This document shows, in pieces, positions 6,877 through 14,666 of a DNA stretch of 15,638 nt (its first letter is position 1; each line of letters begins with the position of its first letter). Both the position numbers and the translations under genes were made by a program. The notes under the pieces are model-generated. The model saw only the letters and a program-made list of their open reading frames with translations, made no database searches and was not told the origin of the DNA. The DNA is from an uncultured Clostridia bacterium (lineage in GTDB: Bacteria; Bacillota; Clostridia; Christensenellales; Aristaeellaceae): contig CAKTXH010000052.1 of the NCBI GenBank assembly GCA_934630975.1, positions 1-15,638 on the forward strand. Direction: 5' to 3'.

Positions 6877-6905
6877 AGTCTACCACGGCTTGAATCGAAC
6901 ATCAA
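6877..6905 (-). promoter_or_regulatory. Promoter of the Nudix gene
   Basis: On the minus strand the -35 is TTGATG (6900-6905), the spacer is 17 bp and the extended -10 is TGG+TAGACT (6877-6885). Transcription near 6870 gives a leader of about 25 nt before the start codon at 6845, which supports that start over longer frames. Confidence 0.55.
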
Positions 6906-6909
6906 GCCG
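6886..6909. promoter_or_regulatory. Inverted repeat over the Nudix promoter, operator candidate
   Basis: CGGCTTGA (6886-6893) and TCAAGCCG (6902-6909) form perfect 8-bp arms around an 8-bp centre. The repeat covers the -35 and most of the spacer of the Nudix promoter and ends 4 bp before the -35 of the divergent flavoprotein promoter. A dimeric regulator could act on both (inference). Confidence 0.4.
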
Positions 6910-6913
6910 CGCA

Positions 6914-6943
6914 TTGTGTTTTTCCCTTCTTCTATGCTATAAT
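6914..6943 (+). promoter_or_regulatory. Promoter of the flavoprotein operon
   Basis: The -35 is TTGTGT (6914-6919), the spacer is 18 bp, and the extended -10 is TGC+TATAAT (6935-6943) with a perfect hexamer. Transcription would start near 6950, about 27 nt before the first start codon at 6977. Confidence 0.75.
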
Positions 6944-6976
6944 AAACGAAATTGATGCTTTGGAGGATTTGTTTTC

Positions 6977-8194
6977 ATGCAAACCGATTGCGTGATTCTG
7001 GGCGGCGGCGCGGGCGGCCTGTGCGCCGCGGCGGCGCTTGGCCGAAGAGGGCTGCGCGTCACGGTGGTCGAGCGCCTGCCGCGCGTGGGCAAAAAGCTGC
7101 TGGCGACGGGCAACGGGCGCTGCAACCTGTCCAATGCGGATATGCAGCCCGCATATTACGGCAAAGCCGCGCCGTTTGTCGCTCAGGTCTACGCCGCCAC
7201 GCCGCCGGAGGAGGTCGCCGCGTTCTTTTCGTCGCTCGGCCTGATGACCGCCGTGGAGGATGGCCGCGTCTATCCCCGCACGATGGCCGCCTCCGCCGTG
7301 CTCGACGTACTGCGCATGGCCTGCGAACGCTGCAACGTTTCGATGCTGACCGATACCGAAGCCGTCGCGCTCTCCCCTTCCCGCCGCGGCGGCTGGTCGG
7401 TGCAGCTTGCGGATGGTTCGGGTTTGTTCGCCCCGCACGTCGTCGCCGCAATGGGCGGAAGCGCCGCGCCGTCGATGGGCACGGACGGCACAGGCGCGCG
7501 GCTGATGCAGGCGCTTGGCCACGAGATCACGCCGCTCTATCCCGCGCTGGTTCAGCTCAGGTGCAGCCACCCGGCGCTCAAAGGGCTGAAAGGTATCCGC
7601 ACACAGGCCAAGCTGACGCTCTTGATCGACGGCGAGCCTGCCGCGCGGGAAACCGGTGAGCTGCTGCTGACGGATTACGGCGTATCGGGGGTCTGCGTGT
7701 TTCAGCTTTCCCGCGAAGCCGCGCCCGCGCTGGCACAGAAGCGCGGCGTTCGGCTGACCGTCAACTTTCTGCCGGAGGTCGAGGCGATCCTCCCGTGGCT
7801 GGATGCGCGCATCCGCCAACTCGCGCCAACGTCCCTGCTGGCGCTGACGACGGGCGTTCTGCCGCGTCTGCTGGCGCAGACGATCCTCAAAGAAGCGCGC
7901 CTTTCGCCGGATCAGCCCGCCGAAAGCCTTTCGGAAGCCGAAAAAGACGCGCTCTGCGGCGTTCTTTCCGCGTTTCCGCTGACCGTCACAGGCACGCAGG
8001 GCTTTGCAAACGCGCAGGTCACGCGCGGCGGCGTATCGCTTGCGGAGGTCGATCCGCGAACGATGGCCTCCTGCCTGTTTGACGGCCTGCACATCATCGG
8101 CGAACTTCTGGATGCAGACGGCCCGTGCGGCGGCTACAACTTACATTTTGCCTTTGCCGGCGCGCTGACGGCGGCGAAGGCGATTGGAGGATAA
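6977..8194 (+). CDS. HI0933/BaiN-like FAD-dependent oxidoreductase
   Basis: This is a 405-residue flavoprotein of the HI0933/YhiN/BaiN family; some members are annotated as aminoacetone oxidase-like or as bile-acid ene-reductases. The substrate here is unknown. The N-terminal dinucleotide-binding loop is GGGAGG (9-14), ending with the ribose-binding glutamate in VVERL (30-34). KLLATGNGRCNLSN (40-53) is the family signature. A C-terminal FAD segment reads ASCLFDGLHIIGELLDADG, then GGYNLHFAFAGALTAAKA. Length matches the family. The start follows GGAGGA (6962-6967) with 9 nt spacing. It is the first gene of a two-gene operon; its last codons contain the ribosome binding site of the next gene. 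Confidence 0.93.
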   Translation: MQTDCVILGGGAGGLCAAAALGRRGLRVTVVERLPRVGKKLLATGNGRCNLSNADMQPAYYGKAAPFVAQVYAATPPEEVAAFFSSLGLMTAVEDGRVYPRTMAASAVLDVLRMACERCNVSMLTDTEAVALSPSRRGGWSVQLADGSGLFAPHVVAAMGGSAAPSMGTDGTGARLMQALGHEITPLYPALVQLRCSHPALKGLKGIRTQAKLTLLIDGEPAARETGELLLTDYGVSGVCVFQLSREAAPALAQKRGVRLTVNFLPEVEAILPWLDARIRQLAPTSLLALTTGVLPRLLAQTILKEARLSPDQPAESLSEAEKDALCGVLSAFPLTVTGTQGFANAQVTRGGVSLAEVDPRTMASCLFDGLHIIGELLDADGPCGGYNLHFAFAGALTAAKAIGG

Positions 8195-8196
8195 TC

Positions 8197-9807
8197 ATGC
8201 TTCGGCTTCACAATATCAAGCTTCCGCTTTCCTATCACAACAAGTCGCTGGTTCAGGCGGCGGCAAAAGCGCTGGGCGTTTCGCAAAGCGCCGTCGAGCG
8301 CTGCGAAATCAGCAAGAAAAGCGTCGATGCGCGCAAAAAAAACGACGTGTGTTTCGTCGTCGCGCTGGATGTAACGCTCAAAAATCCGCAGGATGAAAAG
8401 CGCATCGCCGCGCGGCTCGCGCCTTCCGTCGGCGGATTGGTTGCCCCTTATGCGCCGCCCGCCGTGGTCAAGCTCGATCAAGCGCCCGCCGTCCGCCCGA
8501 TTGTCGTCGGTTTCGGCCCGGCCGGTCTGTTCGCCGCGCTGACGCTGGCCGAAGCGGGCGCGCATCCCATCGTGCTCGAACGCGGGCAGGACGTCGATAC
8601 CCGCACCCGCGACGTTCACGCTTACTGGTTGCGCGGCGCGGAGGCGTTTTCCCCGTCCTCCAACGTGCAGTTCGGCGAGGGCGGCGCGGGCACGTTTTCC
8701 GACGGCAAGCTCAACACCGGCACGAAGGATCCGCGCGGCGAGCATATTCTGCGCACTTTCGTGCGTTTCGGCGCGCCGCACGGTATTTTGATCGACGCAA
8801 AGCCGCATATCGGCACGGACAAGCTCTGCGGCGTGGTCAAAGCCATGCGCATGCGGATTCTCGAGCTGGGGGGCGAAGTGCGTTTCGGCGCGCGCCTGAC
8901 CCGTCTGCTGCACAAAGACGGCCGCGTCGCCGCCGTCCGCTATGAAGACGCGCAGGGCGAACACGAGCTGCCCGCGCAGTCCGTGATTCTCGCCATCGGC
9001 CACAGCGCCCGCGACACATTCGAGTCGCTGCTGTCGGGCGGCGTGACGCTTGTGCAGAAGCCCTTCTCCATCGGCGCGCGCATCGAGCACCCGCAAAGCC
9101 TTATCAACGCCTCGCAGTACGGCGCGGCGGCCAGCCACCCGGCGCTCGGCGCGGCGGATTACAAGCTGGCGCTGCACCTGCCCGGCGGCCGCAGCGTCTA
9201 CACCTTCTGCATGTGCCCGGGCGGCACGGTCGTCGCCGCAGCCAGTGAGCCGGAAAGCGTCGTCACCAACGGCATGAGCTATTACGCCCGCGACGGCGTA
9301 AACGCCAACAGCGCGCTGCTTGTCGGCGTCGGCCCGGAGGATTTCGGCAGCGAGCACCCGCTGGCCGGTATGTTCCTCCAGCGCGAAATCGAGCGCCGCG
9401 CGTTCGTTCTCGGCGGCAGGAGCGGCAAAGCGCCCTGCCAAACCGTCGGCGATCTGCTAGCCGGGCGCGCAAGCGGCCGTCTGGGTTCGGTTGAGCCGAG
9501 CTACAAGCCGGGCGTTGTGCCGTGCGATCTGGCCGAGCTTCTGCCCGCGCCGATCATCGGGGCGATGCGCGAAGCGCTCCCGCTGCTGGGCCGCCGCCTG
9601 CATGGCTTCGACCTGCCGGATGCGGTGCTCACCGGGCCGGAGACGCGTTCCTCCTCGCCCGTGCGCATCTCCCGCGACGAAACCTTCCAGAGCGTCAGCG
9701 TTCTCGGGCTGTATCCCTGCGGCGAAGGCGCAGGCTATGCGGGCGGCATCACCTCCGCCGCCGTGGACGGCGTAAGATGCGCGGAAGCGGTGCTCAAAGC
9801 CTACTGA
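8197..9807 (+). CDS. FAD-dependent dehydrogenase, COG2509 type
   Basis: This 536-residue protein is of the COG2509 family of uncharacterised FAD-dependent dehydrogenases. Residues 1-90 form the family's N-terminal domain (LRLHNIKLPLSYH ... KKSVDARKKNDVCFVVALDV). The FAD-binding loop is GFGPAG (105-110), followed by LERG. The family signature SNVQFGEGGAGTFSDGKLNT lies at 155-174. The C-terminus has the FAD-contacting GLYPCGEGAGYAGGITSAAVDG. No membrane segment is seen; the reaction is unknown. The start at 8197 follows GGAGG (8186-8190) inside the upstream gene, whose stop ends 2 nt before it, so translation is coupled. Longer in-frame starts would overlap the upstream gene and lack a binding site. 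The end overlaps the convergent SPOR-like gene by 7 nt. Confidence 0.93.
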   Translation: MLRLHNIKLPLSYHNKSLVQAAAKALGVSQSAVERCEISKKSVDARKKNDVCFVVALDVTLKNPQDEKRIAARLAPSVGGLVAPYAPPAVVKLDQAPAVRPIVVGFGPAGLFAALTLAEAGAHPIVLERGQDVDTRTRDVHAYWLRGAEAFSPSSNVQFGEGGAGTFSDGKLNTGTKDPRGEHILRTFVRFGAPHGILIDAKPHIGTDKLCGVVKAMRMRILELGGEVRFGARLTRLLHKDGRVAAVRYEDAQGEHELPAQSVILAIGHSARDTFESLLSGGVTLVQKPFSIGARIEHPQSLINASQYGAAASHPALGAADYKLALHLPGGRSVYTFCMCPGGTVVAAASEPESVVTNGMSYYARDGVNANSALLVGVGPEDFGSEHPLAGMFLQREIERRAFVLGGRSGKAPCQTVGDLLAGRASGRLGSVEPSYKPGVVPCDLAELLPAPIIGAMREALPLLGRRLHGFDLPDAVLTGPETRSSSPVRISRDETFQSVSVLGLYPCGEGAGYAGGITSAAVDGVRCAEAVLKAY

Positions 9808-10526
9808 TTGGCCAGCGTCCGCCTGAGTTCCCGGCATAGCAGCGCCATCGTCGCCCGCGCGTAGGGTCGCGCGCCTTCCGGCGTTGCTTCAATCAGCGCG
9901 CACCAGTTGACAAGGCTCTGCGCCAACTGTGTGTACAGCATGTTTTCGGGGTGTGCCGATACGCCGCGCTGTGCCTGCGCCCGCACGTCCGCCAGAACGG
10001 TTTCAAGCGTCTCCCCGCCCTCCAACCGGGAAAGCGCTTCATCCGGCAGGTGCAGCAATTCCGCGGCCTCCTGCGCGTCGCTCTTCCCGGCGCTGAGCCG
10101 CATATCCACGCGTGGGAGCGTTTCTTCGGCTATAAAGCGTGCTTGCCCCGCCGTTTCCCCGGTAAGCGTCTCCCGGCTCGTCGCCGCGTCCGCCATCAAC
10201 CGCATCTGTGCGTCCTGCCAAACGACGCAGGGAATTCCCAGCGCCGCCAGCCTTTCCCGTTCGTTTTCGGCGCTCTCCCCATTGTCAAATACGCCGAGCT
10301 GAAGCGCATAAAGCTTCCGTTCCGGCAGCGTAACCTCGACCTCCTGCGCGCGCAGATCGGCGAACGCCTGCACCCCGCCGCGTATCTTCGCGGTCAGATA
10401 CGCCCGCAAATCCGGCGCCATCGCCGCCGACGCAAGCGCCAGAACCGCCAGCGCCAGAAGCACTCGATTTCGAATTTTTTTCATCCGCTGACGCTTTTGC
10501 CTGCTGGTGAGCCGCCGCTTTGCCAT
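9801..10526 (-). CDS. Membrane-anchored protein with SPOR-like domain
   Basis: This 241-residue protein was not recognised as a named gene. A very basic N-terminus (MAKRRLTSRQKRQRMKKIRN, 1-20) precedes one hydrophobic segment (about 21-38), suggesting a signal anchor with the rest outside. Residues about 70-120 resemble a SPOR domain, which binds denuded peptidoglycan: LYALQLGVFDNGESAENERE, then LAALGIPCVVW and MRLMADAATSRETL. The remaining ~110 residues are predicted helical and show no known motif. A role at the cell wall, septum or spore coat is inferred from the fold only. The start has GGAGGGA about 6 nt upstream. The gene is convergent with the flavoprotein operon (7-nt overlap of stops) and divergent from the DUF6062-type gene. 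Confidence 0.75.
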   Translation of the reverse strand: MAKRRLTSRQKRQRMKKIRNRVLLALAVLALASAAMAPDLRAYLTAKIRGGVQAFADLRAQEVEVTLPERKLYALQLGVFDNGESAENERERLAALGIPCVVWQDAQMRLMADAATSRETLTGETAGQARFIAEETLPRVDMRLSAGKSDAQEAAELLHLPDEALSRLEGGETLETVLADVRAQAQRGVSAHPENMLYTQLAQSLVNWCALIEATPEGARPYARATMALLCRELRRTLANQ

Positions 10527-10572
10527 GCGCTTCCCTCCGTTTCGCCCTTGAGCCTATGAGCCGCGCCGCCCA

Positions 10573-10600
10573 ATTATCCCTCGACCCAGTATGAGGTGAA
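10573..10600 (-). promoter_or_regulatory. Possible promoter of the SPOR-like gene
   Basis: On the minus strand TTCACC (10595-10600) and GATAAT (10573-10578) are separated by 16 bp. The match is moderate. The site lies in the 79-bp divergent spacer shared with the DUF6062-type gene and overlaps that gene's ribosome binding site. No convincing rightward promoter was seen in the spacer. Confidence 0.35.
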
Positions 10601-10605
10601 CGAAG

Positions 10606-11361
10606 ATGAAATATACGCTGGATACCCTGCCCGTTCTGGATGCTTACCGCGAAAACGGCGAATGTCCGCTCTGCCGCCTGCGCATCGCCTGCGAGGATCA
10701 ATATGTGGACAGCATGCTCGGCGCGGCCTATATGGAGCCGGACTGCCGGGTCAAAACCAACGAGGTCGGCTTCTGCACCCGTCATTTTGAGCTGATGTTC
10801 GAACGGCGCAACCGGCTCGGTCTTGCCCTGATGACGCACACGCATATGCAGGAGGTTACGCGCGACCTCAAAACCATTCTGGAAAGCGGCTGCAGTCCCA
10901 AAGGGTTGCTCGCCTCTCTGCGCGGCGGAAAAAGCGTGGATTCACGCGCGGAAAAGATCCGCGAGCGCCTTTCCGGCTGCGTGATCTGCGAGCAGATTGA
11001 CGGCGCGCTCAGCCGTTACGCCTATACCATCGCTCAGCTTTACGGCACGAACGCTGAATTCAAGCAGATGTTTGACCACTCGAAGGGCTTCTGCCTGCCG
11101 CATCTGGCGCTTGTGCTGGATATGGCGCAAAAGACGCTTCCCGCCGCGCAGGCCGACGCGTTTTCCAAAGCCGCCGCCGCGGTGGAACTGCCGAATCTGG
11201 AACGCCTTTCAAAAGAGCTTGAGTGGTTCACGCTGAAATACGATTTCCGCAACGCCGATAAGCCGTGGGGCGCCAGCCGCGACGCGGTAGAGCGCTCCAT
11301 CAATAAGCTGATGGGCGCATGCGTCGGAGAGGAAGCGAAAATGCCCGCGCACAACGACTGA
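10606..11361 (+). CDS. DUF6062-type protein with two CxxC/FCxxH metal-site repeats
   Basis: This 251-residue soluble protein has no known function; it resembles the DUF6062 family of Clostridia (from memory of the family, not searched). Two similar modules are visible. Module 1 has C20-x2-C23 (ECPLCRL) and, 34 residues on, GFC57-x2-H60. Module 2 has C125-x2-C128 (GCVICEQ) and, 35 residues on, GFC163-x2-H166. Each offers a CCCH set suited to zinc or another metal. Between them is NRLGLALMTHTHMQEV (69-84). The C-terminal third is helical with an ELEWFTLKYDFRN segment. The start follows AGGTGA (10594-10599) with 6-nt spacing. It ends in the bidirectional terminator shared with engB. Confidence 0.85.
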   Translation: MKYTLDTLPVLDAYRENGECPLCRLRIACEDQYVDSMLGAAYMEPDCRVKTNEVGFCTRHFELMFERRNRLGLALMTHTHMQEVTRDLKTILESGCSPKGLLASLRGGKSVDSRAEKIRERLSGCVICEQIDGALSRYAYTIAQLYGTNAEFKQMFDHSKGFCLPHLALVLDMAQKTLPAAQADAFSKAAAAVELPNLERLSKELEWFTLKYDFRNADKPWGASRDAVERSINKLMGACVGEEAKMPAHND

Positions 11362-11371
11362 CTTTGCTGTT

Positions 11372-11425
11372 ATTCAATCAAAAAACGGTGCAGACTTTGC
11401 GGCCTGCACCGTTTTTTGATTGAAT
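11372..11425. terminator. Bidirectional terminator with 22-bp perfect arms
   Basis: The arms at 11372-11393 and 11404-11425 are perfect reverse complements around a 10-nt loop. The GC core CGGTGCAG is flanked by six As on the left and six Ts on the right, so it works as an intrinsic terminator in both directions. It lies between the convergent DUF6062-type gene and engB, starting 11 nt after one stop codon and ending 4 nt from the other. Confidence 0.93.
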
Positions 11426-11428
11426 GAT

Positions 11429-12064
11429 TTAGTCCTCCACAGGCGGGGTCGGTTCGCCCGCCGCGTCATCCTGTTCCTCCTCGGCATAGCAGACCTGCTC
11501 AATCTTATCCAGCAGCGCCTCCTTGCCCGTTCCATCCTCCGAGGAGAACGGGATCACCTGCCACGGCTGAACCAGCAGCCCGCGGTAAATCGGCGTGAGG
11601 TATTTCAAGCGCGCGCCGCGGCTGATCTTATCCGCCTTCGTCGCCACAACGGTAAACGGAATTCCCGCCTGCCGCAGGAACATGGCCATCTCCCTGTCCT
11701 CCGCGCTTGGCTCATGGCGGATATCCACCAGATGAAAGACGTGGCAAAGATCCTCCGTCCGCGCAAAATAATCCTGCATCATTTTGCCCCAGGAGAGTTT
11801 TTCCTCCTTGCTGACCTTCGCAAAGCCGTAACCCGGCAGATCAATGAAATTGATTTCGTTGTTGATCTGATAGACGTTAATGAGCCGCGTTTTGCCCGGC
11901 GTGGCGCTCGTTCTGGCGAGCTTGTTGCGGTTGGTCAGCTTGTTGATCATGGAGGATTTGCCGACGTTGCTCTTGCCCGCAAAGGCCACCTCCGGGCAGC
12001 CCTTTGTGGCAAAAGCGCCGTAGTCCTTCATGGACGTGATAAAGTCCGCGCGTTTTACGATCAT
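11429..12064 (-). CDS. engB: Ribosome biogenesis GTPase EngB/YsxC
   Basis: This 211-residue GTPase acts in assembly of the large ribosomal subunit and is essential in many bacteria. All GTPase motifs are present: G1 GKSNVGKSS (30-38), G2 SATPGKT (53-59), G3 DLPGYG (75-80), G4 TKAD (142-145) and G5-like SSEDG (about 174-178). The C-terminus ends in an acidic, Pro-containing tail (EEEQDDAAGEPTPPVED), slightly longer than a minimal family member. The start has AAAAAGGAGC 6 nt upstream. It follows lon with an 18-nt gap on the same strand; the lon-ysxC (engB) order is known from Bacillus and other Bacillota. Confidence 0.96.
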   Translation of the reverse strand: MIVKRADFITSMKDYGAFATKGCPEVAFAGKSNVGKSSMINKLTNRNKLARTSATPGKTRLINVYQINNEINFIDLPGYGFAKVSKEEKLSWGKMMQDYFARTEDLCHVFHLVDIRHEPSAEDREMAMFLRQAGIPFTVVATKADKISRGARLKYLTPIYRGLLVQPWQVIPFSSEDGTGKEALLDKIEQVCYAEEEQDDAAGEPTPPVED

Positions 12065-12082
12065 CTTATGCTCCTTTTTGTC

Positions 12083-14434
12083 TTATGCCTGCTGTTTGGG
12101 GGCGGGCTTTTCGCAAAGCGCCGTTTCCAGCACGGTATGCACGTCCTCCGCCGGGATGATGGTCAGCGCCTCGCGCACGTTGGCGGGCACTTCCTCCAAA
12201 TCTTTGAGATTCTCTTTCGGGATGAGCACCGTGTCGATGCCCGCGCGGTGCGCCGCCAGCAGCTTTTCCTTCAGCCCGCCAATGGGCAGCACGCGGCCGC
12301 GCAGCGTAATTTCGCCCGTCATGGCGACGTTCTGCTTCACCGCGATGCCCGTCAGCGCGGAAACCAGCGCCGTGGTCATCGTCACGCCCGCGCTCGGCCC
12401 ATCCTTGGGCACAGCGCCTTCCGGCACATGGATGTGAATGTCGAGTTTTTTATAGAATTCCGGGTCGATGCCGAATTCAACCGCATGCGCGCGCACATAA
12501 GAGCGCGCCGCGCGGGCGCTTTCCTTCATCACGTCGCCGAGGCTGCCCGTCAGTTCGAGCACGCCCGTGCCCGACATGGTCGTCGTTTCGATTTGCAGCG
12601 TATCGCCGCCGACGACGGTATACGCCAAGCCGTTGACCACGCCGACCTCCGGTTTTTTACCCGCCTTTTCGTAGTGGAAACGCGGCGCGCCGAGGAACTT
12701 TTCCAGCTTTTCCTGCGTCACAGTCACGGTATCCACATTTTCGTCGATCATTTCCACCGCACTCTTGCGAACCACTTTGCCGATGGTGCGCTGCAAGCGG
12801 CGCACGCCTGCCTCCAGCGTATACCCGCGGATCAGGCTGCGCATCACCTTATCGCTGATGCGGACACTCTTCGCTTCCAGCCCGTGTTCTTCAATCTGCT
12901 TGGGCAGCAGATGGCGTTTGGCGATGTTCAGTTTTTCATCTTCGGTATAGCCGCTGACCTCGATCAGCTCCATGCGGTCGAGCAGCGGGCGCGGGATGGT
13001 ATCCACCGAATTCGCCGTGGTGATGAACATCACGCCGGAAAGGTCGAACGGCGCTTCCAGATAATGGTCGCGGAAAGCGTCGTTCTGCGCGCTGTCGAGC
13101 ACTTCGAGCATCGCGCTCGCCGGATCGCCGCGCACATCGGAGGCCATCTTGTCGATTTCGTCGAACAGGAAAACCGGGTTCATCGTGCCCGCCTGCTTGA
13201 TGGAGGAGATGATTCGGCCCGGAATCGCGCCGATATACGTTCTGCGATGGCCACGAATCTCGGCTTCGTCGCGCACGCCGCCCAGCGACATCTGCACAAA
13301 CTTGCGCCCAAGCGCGCGGGCGATGCTCTTGGCGATGGACGTTTTGCCCACGCCTGGCGGGCCGACAAAGCAGAGCACCGGCCCTTTCATGTTGTTTTTG
13401 ATGCGGCATACGGCCAGATATTCGATCACGCGCTGCTTGACCTCGTCCAGCCCGTAATGATCTTCGGCCAGAATCCGGCGCGCGCGCTTGAGATCCAGGT
13501 TATCCGGCGTGGTCTTGCCCCACGGCAGATCCAGCAGCCATTCGATATAGGTGCGGCTGACCCCGATTTCCGGGCTGCCGGGCGCCATTCGGCTCAGGCG
13601 TTCCAACTCGCGGTTCGCTTTATCGCGCGCCTCGTCGTTCATCGGCGTCTTTGCCAGCCGTTCGCGCAAATCCTCAACGTCCGTCGCGTCCTTGTCGCCC
13701 AGCTCGGTCTGAATCGCCTTGATCTGCTCCCGCAGGAAATAATCCTTCTGGTTCTGCTCGATCTGCTTGCGGACGCGCGCCTGAACCTTCTTCTCCACGC
13801 CCGCCAGTTCCGTTTCGCGCACCAGCAGCGCACAGACGGCTTCCAGCCGCGCCAGCTCGTCGAATTCTTCGAGCACCTGCTGACGATCCTCGATTTTGCT
13901 GAGCACGTTGGCAGCGATGATATCCGCCAACTGGCCGGGATCTTCGATTTCCAGAACGGACTGCATCGTCTCCCCGGAAATACGGCCGCTCGTCTTGCAA
14001 TATTCTTCAAAATAATGGTGCGCCGTGCGCAGCAGCGCGTCCGTTTCGATGGAAACAGGCGTTCCCTGCTCGAGCACTTCATCCAGCGCGCCGACAAAAT
14101 ACGGCTCTTCCTGCGTCACCGCGCGCAGAACCGCGCGGCTTTTGCCCTCCACAAGCAGGCGGACGTTGTCGCCCGGCAGTCTGAGCACCTGCTTAACGCA
14201 GGCGATTGTGCCCACATGATAAATATCATCAATGACGGGATCATCCACATCCATATCGCGCTGCGCGACCAGAAAAATGCGCTGATTTTCCTCCATCGCC
14301 TGATCGAGCGCCGCGACGGATTTCTTGCGCCCCACATCAAAATGCAGAACCATGTGCGGAAAGACCATCAGCCCGCGCAGCGGCAGCATCGGCAGGCTGA
14401 CCGGCTCCGTTTGTTTCTTTTTCGGCTTAGCCAA
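12083..14434 (-). CDS. lon: ATP-dependent endopeptidase La (Lon), TTG start
   Basis: This 783-residue cytosolic protease uses ATP to unfold and degrade damaged or regulatory proteins. It has the full LonA layout. Residues about 12-200 form the N-terminal substrate-binding domain and about 205-250 a helical linker. The AAA+ module has Walker A GPPGVGKT (358-365) and Walker B VFLFDEIDK (421-429). The protease domain has a Ser-Lys dyad, Ser681 in PKDGPSAG and Lys724 in GGLKEK. The start is a TTG codon (14432-14434): AAGGAGGA lies about 8 nt before it and no closer ATG precedes residue 16. It is the first gene of the lon-engB operon. No CIRCE or CtsR-like heat-shock operator was seen upstream. 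Confidence 0.97.
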   Translation of the reverse strand: MAKPKKKQTEPVSLPMLPLRGLMVFPHMVLHFDVGRKKSVAALDQAMEENQRIFLVAQRDMDVDDPVIDDIYHVGTIACVKQVLRLPGDNVRLLVEGKSRAVLRAVTQEEPYFVGALDEVLEQGTPVSIETDALLRTAHHYFEEYCKTSGRISGETMQSVLEIEDPGQLADIIAANVLSKIEDRQQVLEEFDELARLEAVCALLVRETELAGVEKKVQARVRKQIEQNQKDYFLREQIKAIQTELGDKDATDVEDLRERLAKTPMNDEARDKANRELERLSRMAPGSPEIGVSRTYIEWLLDLPWGKTTPDNLDLKRARRILAEDHYGLDEVKQRVIEYLAVCRIKNNMKGPVLCFVGPPGVGKTSIAKSIARALGRKFVQMSLGGVRDEAEIRGHRRTYIGAIPGRIISSIKQAGTMNPVFLFDEIDKMASDVRGDPASAMLEVLDSAQNDAFRDHYLEAPFDLSGVMFITTANSVDTIPRPLLDRMELIEVSGYTEDEKLNIAKRHLLPKQIEEHGLEAKSVRISDKVMRSLIRGYTLEAGVRRLQRTIGKVVRKSAVEMIDENVDTVTVTQEKLEKFLGAPRFHYEKAGKKPEVGVVNGLAYTVVGGDTLQIETTTMSGTGVLELTGSLGDVMKESARAARSYVRAHAVEFGIDPEFYKKLDIHIHVPEGAVPKDGPSAGVTMTTALVSALTGIAVKQNVAMTGEITLRGRVLPIGGLKEKLLAAHRAGIDTVLIPKENLKDLEEVPANVREALTIIPAEDVHTVLETALCEKPAPKQQA

Positions 14435-14492
14435 TGCTTATTTCCTCCTTTATCCGCCCTGTTTTCGTAAACGTCCAGAACGGCATGCAGTT

Positions 14493-14521
14493 ATTATACA
14501 TGAACTTGTGTTTTTTTGCAA
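14493..14521 (-). promoter_or_regulatory. Promoter of lon-engB
   Basis: On the minus strand the -35 is TTGCAA (14516-14521), the spacer is 17 bp with an A-tract at its upstream end, and the -10 is a perfect TATAAT (14493-14498). Transcription would start near 14486, giving a leader of about 50 nt before the TTG start. It looks like an ordinary sigma-A promoter. Confidence 0.7.
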
Positions 14522-14562
14522 CAGATCGACAGCGACCAACTGTTCCCTAGCGAAAACTGTCA

Positions 14563-14580
14563 TTTCAAGCATCCTTGAAA
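14563..14580. repeat. Small inverted repeat between lon and the GNAT gene
   Basis: TTTCAAG (14563-14569) and CTTGAAA (14574-14580) are perfect 7-bp arms around a 4-nt loop. No T-run follows on either strand, so it is a weak candidate for a terminator. It may be a protein-binding site or an RNA hairpin at the end of the GNAT transcript. Confidence 0.35.
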
Positions 14581-14618
14581 ACGATCTTCACCCTAAGCTG
14601 TTTCCGGTTGCGGCGCAC

Positions 14619-14666
14619 CTGCCTCAGGCTTAGTAATAGACGAGTACGACAAGCTGGAATTTGTGT
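14619..14666. repeat. Imperfect direct repeat, copy A (3' flank of GNAT 1)
   Basis: The core at 14641-14666 matches 15466-15491 at 23 of 26 positions (differences at core positions 8, 13 and 23, all G in this copy and A in the other). Weaker similarity extends left to a CTGCC at 14619. The repeat touches the last base of the GNAT stop codon (14666-14668). Confidence 0.7.

Noticed and set aside
8134..9441. 435-codon minus-strand frame opposite the COG2509 gene
   Set aside because: Antisense shadow of a well-conserved flavoprotein with a proper start and ribosome binding site.
11420..14470. Open frame of 1016 codons on the plus strand across engB and lon
   Set aside because: It is the antisense shadow of two unmistakable genes, lacks a ribosome binding site, and its His/Arg/Leu-rich translation is typical of reverse frames in GC-rich genes.
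14435..14540. Heat-shock operator (CIRCE or CtsR box) upstream of lon
   Set aside because: Neither the CIRCE inverted repeat nor the CtsR heptad repeat is present; only an ordinary promoter is seen.
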